Positions 63,004 through 64,000 of a stretch of 64,000 bases of DNA are shown here, piece by piece; the stretch's first letter is position 1, and every line of letters begins with the position of its first letter. The position numbers and the translations under genes are program-made. Under the pieces are notes generated by a model that was not told where the DNA came from, ran no database searches, and was given only the letters and a program-made list of their open reading frames with translations. The stretch is from contig QCLI01000003.1 in the NCBI GenBank assembly GCA_003214695.1, forward strand, positions 1-64,000, written 5' to 3'. The stretch comes from Prochlorococcus sp. AG-412-P08. Lineage in GTDB: Bacteria > Cyanobacteriota > Cyanobacteriia > PCC-6307 > Cyanobiaceae.

Positions 63004-64000
63004 GTGCAACCCAATTTAACGAGAGAATCCAAAACCAAGGCCTTAAGTAATGGTGGTCGAAGAAGGTTGATGCTTGCTTATGGCTTAGGTGATGCTGGGA
63101 CTGGCCTTGCTGCTTCTCAGTTGGGGTTCTATTTATTTGCCTTTTTCACTAGTACCGCCGGCTTACCTGCCTTTATAGCAGGGTCTTTACTAATGGTAAT
63201 AAAAATTTGGGACGCAATAAATGATCCTCTTATTGGATGGCTAAGTGATCATACAAAATCAAAGTGGGGGCCTAGGCTTCCCTGGATGATAGTAGGTTCT
63301 GTTCCACTTGGAATTAGTCTTGCAGCTATTTGGTGGGTTCCATCTGGGGGAACATCTGACAAAGTTCTTTATTACGTAGGAATAGCCCTTCTACTGATGA
63401 CTGCTTACACAAGTGTAAACCTTCCATTTGCAGCCTTAGCAACTGAAATAACAGAAGAAACCTCTATTAGAACTCGCTTAAATGCGGCTAGGTTTACAGG
63501 TTCAATACTAGCCTCATTAAGTGGTCTTGTAGTTGCAGCATGGCTTTTGTCTTCAAGTAATAATGGCTTTGTTCAAATGGGTCGAATTACTGGGCTAATA
63601 GCAACTTTTGCGACTTTAGTTTCGTGCTGGGGATTAGCTCCATTTGCAAAGAAAGCAAGGAAGCCAAAGTTTCATGCAGAACCTCTCAATCTCCAAATAA
63701 AAAGAATCTTTAACAACAATCGTTTTATTAAAATAATCTGTCTTTATTTAATGCTTTGGTGTTCCCTTCAATTGATGCAAACTGTCTCTCTAATTTATTT
63801 AGAGCAAGTTATAAATGTGCCCAATCAAATTTCAAAATGGATTCCAATACCTTTTCAAATTAATGCTCTTATTGGTCTTCAATATTGGAGTTTTTTTTCA
63901 AATAGACATGGAAGGATAAAAGCCCTTTCAAAAGGTGTGTTTATATGGATTATCGCATGTCTAATATTAACTTTTTTCCCTCCATTAAAGGCAGGAATGA
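63004..64000 (+). CDS. MFS transporter, GPH (sugar:cation symporter) family, 5' part
   Basis: A GTG-initiated frame that runs past base 64000. It starts MQPNLTRESKTKALSNGGRR (GTG read as Met), then MLAYGLGDAGTGLAASQLGF and membrane helices typical of MelB-type symporters. The family's loop is visible: IKIWDAINDPLIGWLSDHTK then SKWGPRLPWM, where the Asp residues bind the coupling cation in relatives. About eight to nine helices lie within the window. Substrate is unknown; a sugar or glycoside is likely. The end is cut off. Confidence 0.85.
   Translation, partial: MQPNLTRESKTKALSNGGRRRLMLAYGLGDAGTGLAASQLGFYLFAFFTSTAGLPAFIAGSLLMVIKIWDAINDPLIGWLSDHTKSKWGPRLPWMIVGSVPLGISLAAIWWVPSGGTSDKVLYYVGIALLLMTAYTSVNLPFAALATEITEETSIRTRLNAARFTGSILASLSGLVVAAWLLSSSNNGFVQMGRITGLIATFATLVSCWGLAPFAKKARKPKFHAEPLNLQIKRIFNNNRFIKIICLYLMLWCSLQLMQTVSLIYLEQVINVPNQISKWIPIPFQINALIGLQYWSFFSNRHGRIKALSKGVFIWIIACLILTFFPPLKAGM

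Overview
The window is a chromosomal segment of a picocyanobacterium, most likely a low-light Prochlorococcus (SS120/MIT9211-like). The assignment rests on the AT-rich, compact, mostly single-copy gene content. It also rests on the cyanobacterial marker genes: a high-light-inducible protein (Hli), the ClpR/ClpP3 pair, a Ni superoxide dismutase with its maturation protease, the ARC6/Ftn2 division protein, a ThiE with an extra N-terminal domain, and several short proteins I associate with marine picocyanobacteria. I see no transposase, integrase, prophage module, CRISPR array, rRNA or plasmid function. The strain name is inference.

Layout. 1-4.6 kb: start of ftsH, a ribD operon, cobL (B12) and nadK. 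4.6-11.8 kb: pheS, surE, ribF, thiE-thiS, three tiny genes, and the overlapping operon ispF / TIGR03792 protein / larB. 11.8-14.4 kb is the first accessory patch, inserted between ispF and trmD: an outer-membrane beta-barrel protein, a SAM methyltransferase, and a degenerate extra copy of the 3' end of trmD. 14.4-26.5 kb: trmD-era, a hypothetical gene, a Bax-inhibitor-like protein, phoH, rpsP, ffh, ftn2/zipN, pdhA, a group 2 sigma factor and nnr. 26.5-34.9 kb: mnmA, lnt, an FKBP isomerase, the sodN-sodX-Ni transporter cluster, trpC, lpd and a SpoU-type RNA methyltransferase.

35-47 kb: murA, tRNA-Leu(CAA) directly abutting argD, folC, an FAD-linked oxidase with a cytosine-deaminase-like amidohydrolase, tRNA-His, miaB, then a cell-wall/division run ddl - small membrane protein - ftsQ - ftsZ, followed by the signal recognition particle RNA on the opposite strand. 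47-53.9 kb: panB, hemW, a PIN-TRAM protein, clpR-clpP3, ilvC, cbiB. 53.9-58.6 kb is the second accessory patch: sugar transferase, glycosyltransferase, an N-terminal-only NdhF-like protein, a perfect 15-bp inverted repeat, an Hli protein and several small membrane or exported proteins. 58.6-64 kb: gluQ, HU, a metallo-beta-lactamase-like protein, glycogen debranching enzyme, tRNA-Gly and the start of a sugar:cation symporter.

Functional links. Both SRP components (ffh and the 4.5S-type RNA) are present but far apart. Nickel appears three times: NiSOD with its protease, a His-rich Ni-transporter-like protein, and LarB. SodX and the transporter converge on one locus. Murein and division genes (murA, ddl, ftsQ, ftsZ, ftn2) and vitamin pathways (B1, B2, B5, B12, folate) are spread over the window, as is usual in streamlined genomes. 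I did not find a convincing new multigene system. The best leads are the duplicated trmD tail flanking an accessory gene, the tRNA-Leu/argD junction, the cbiB start, and the cluster of very small membrane proteins around hli.
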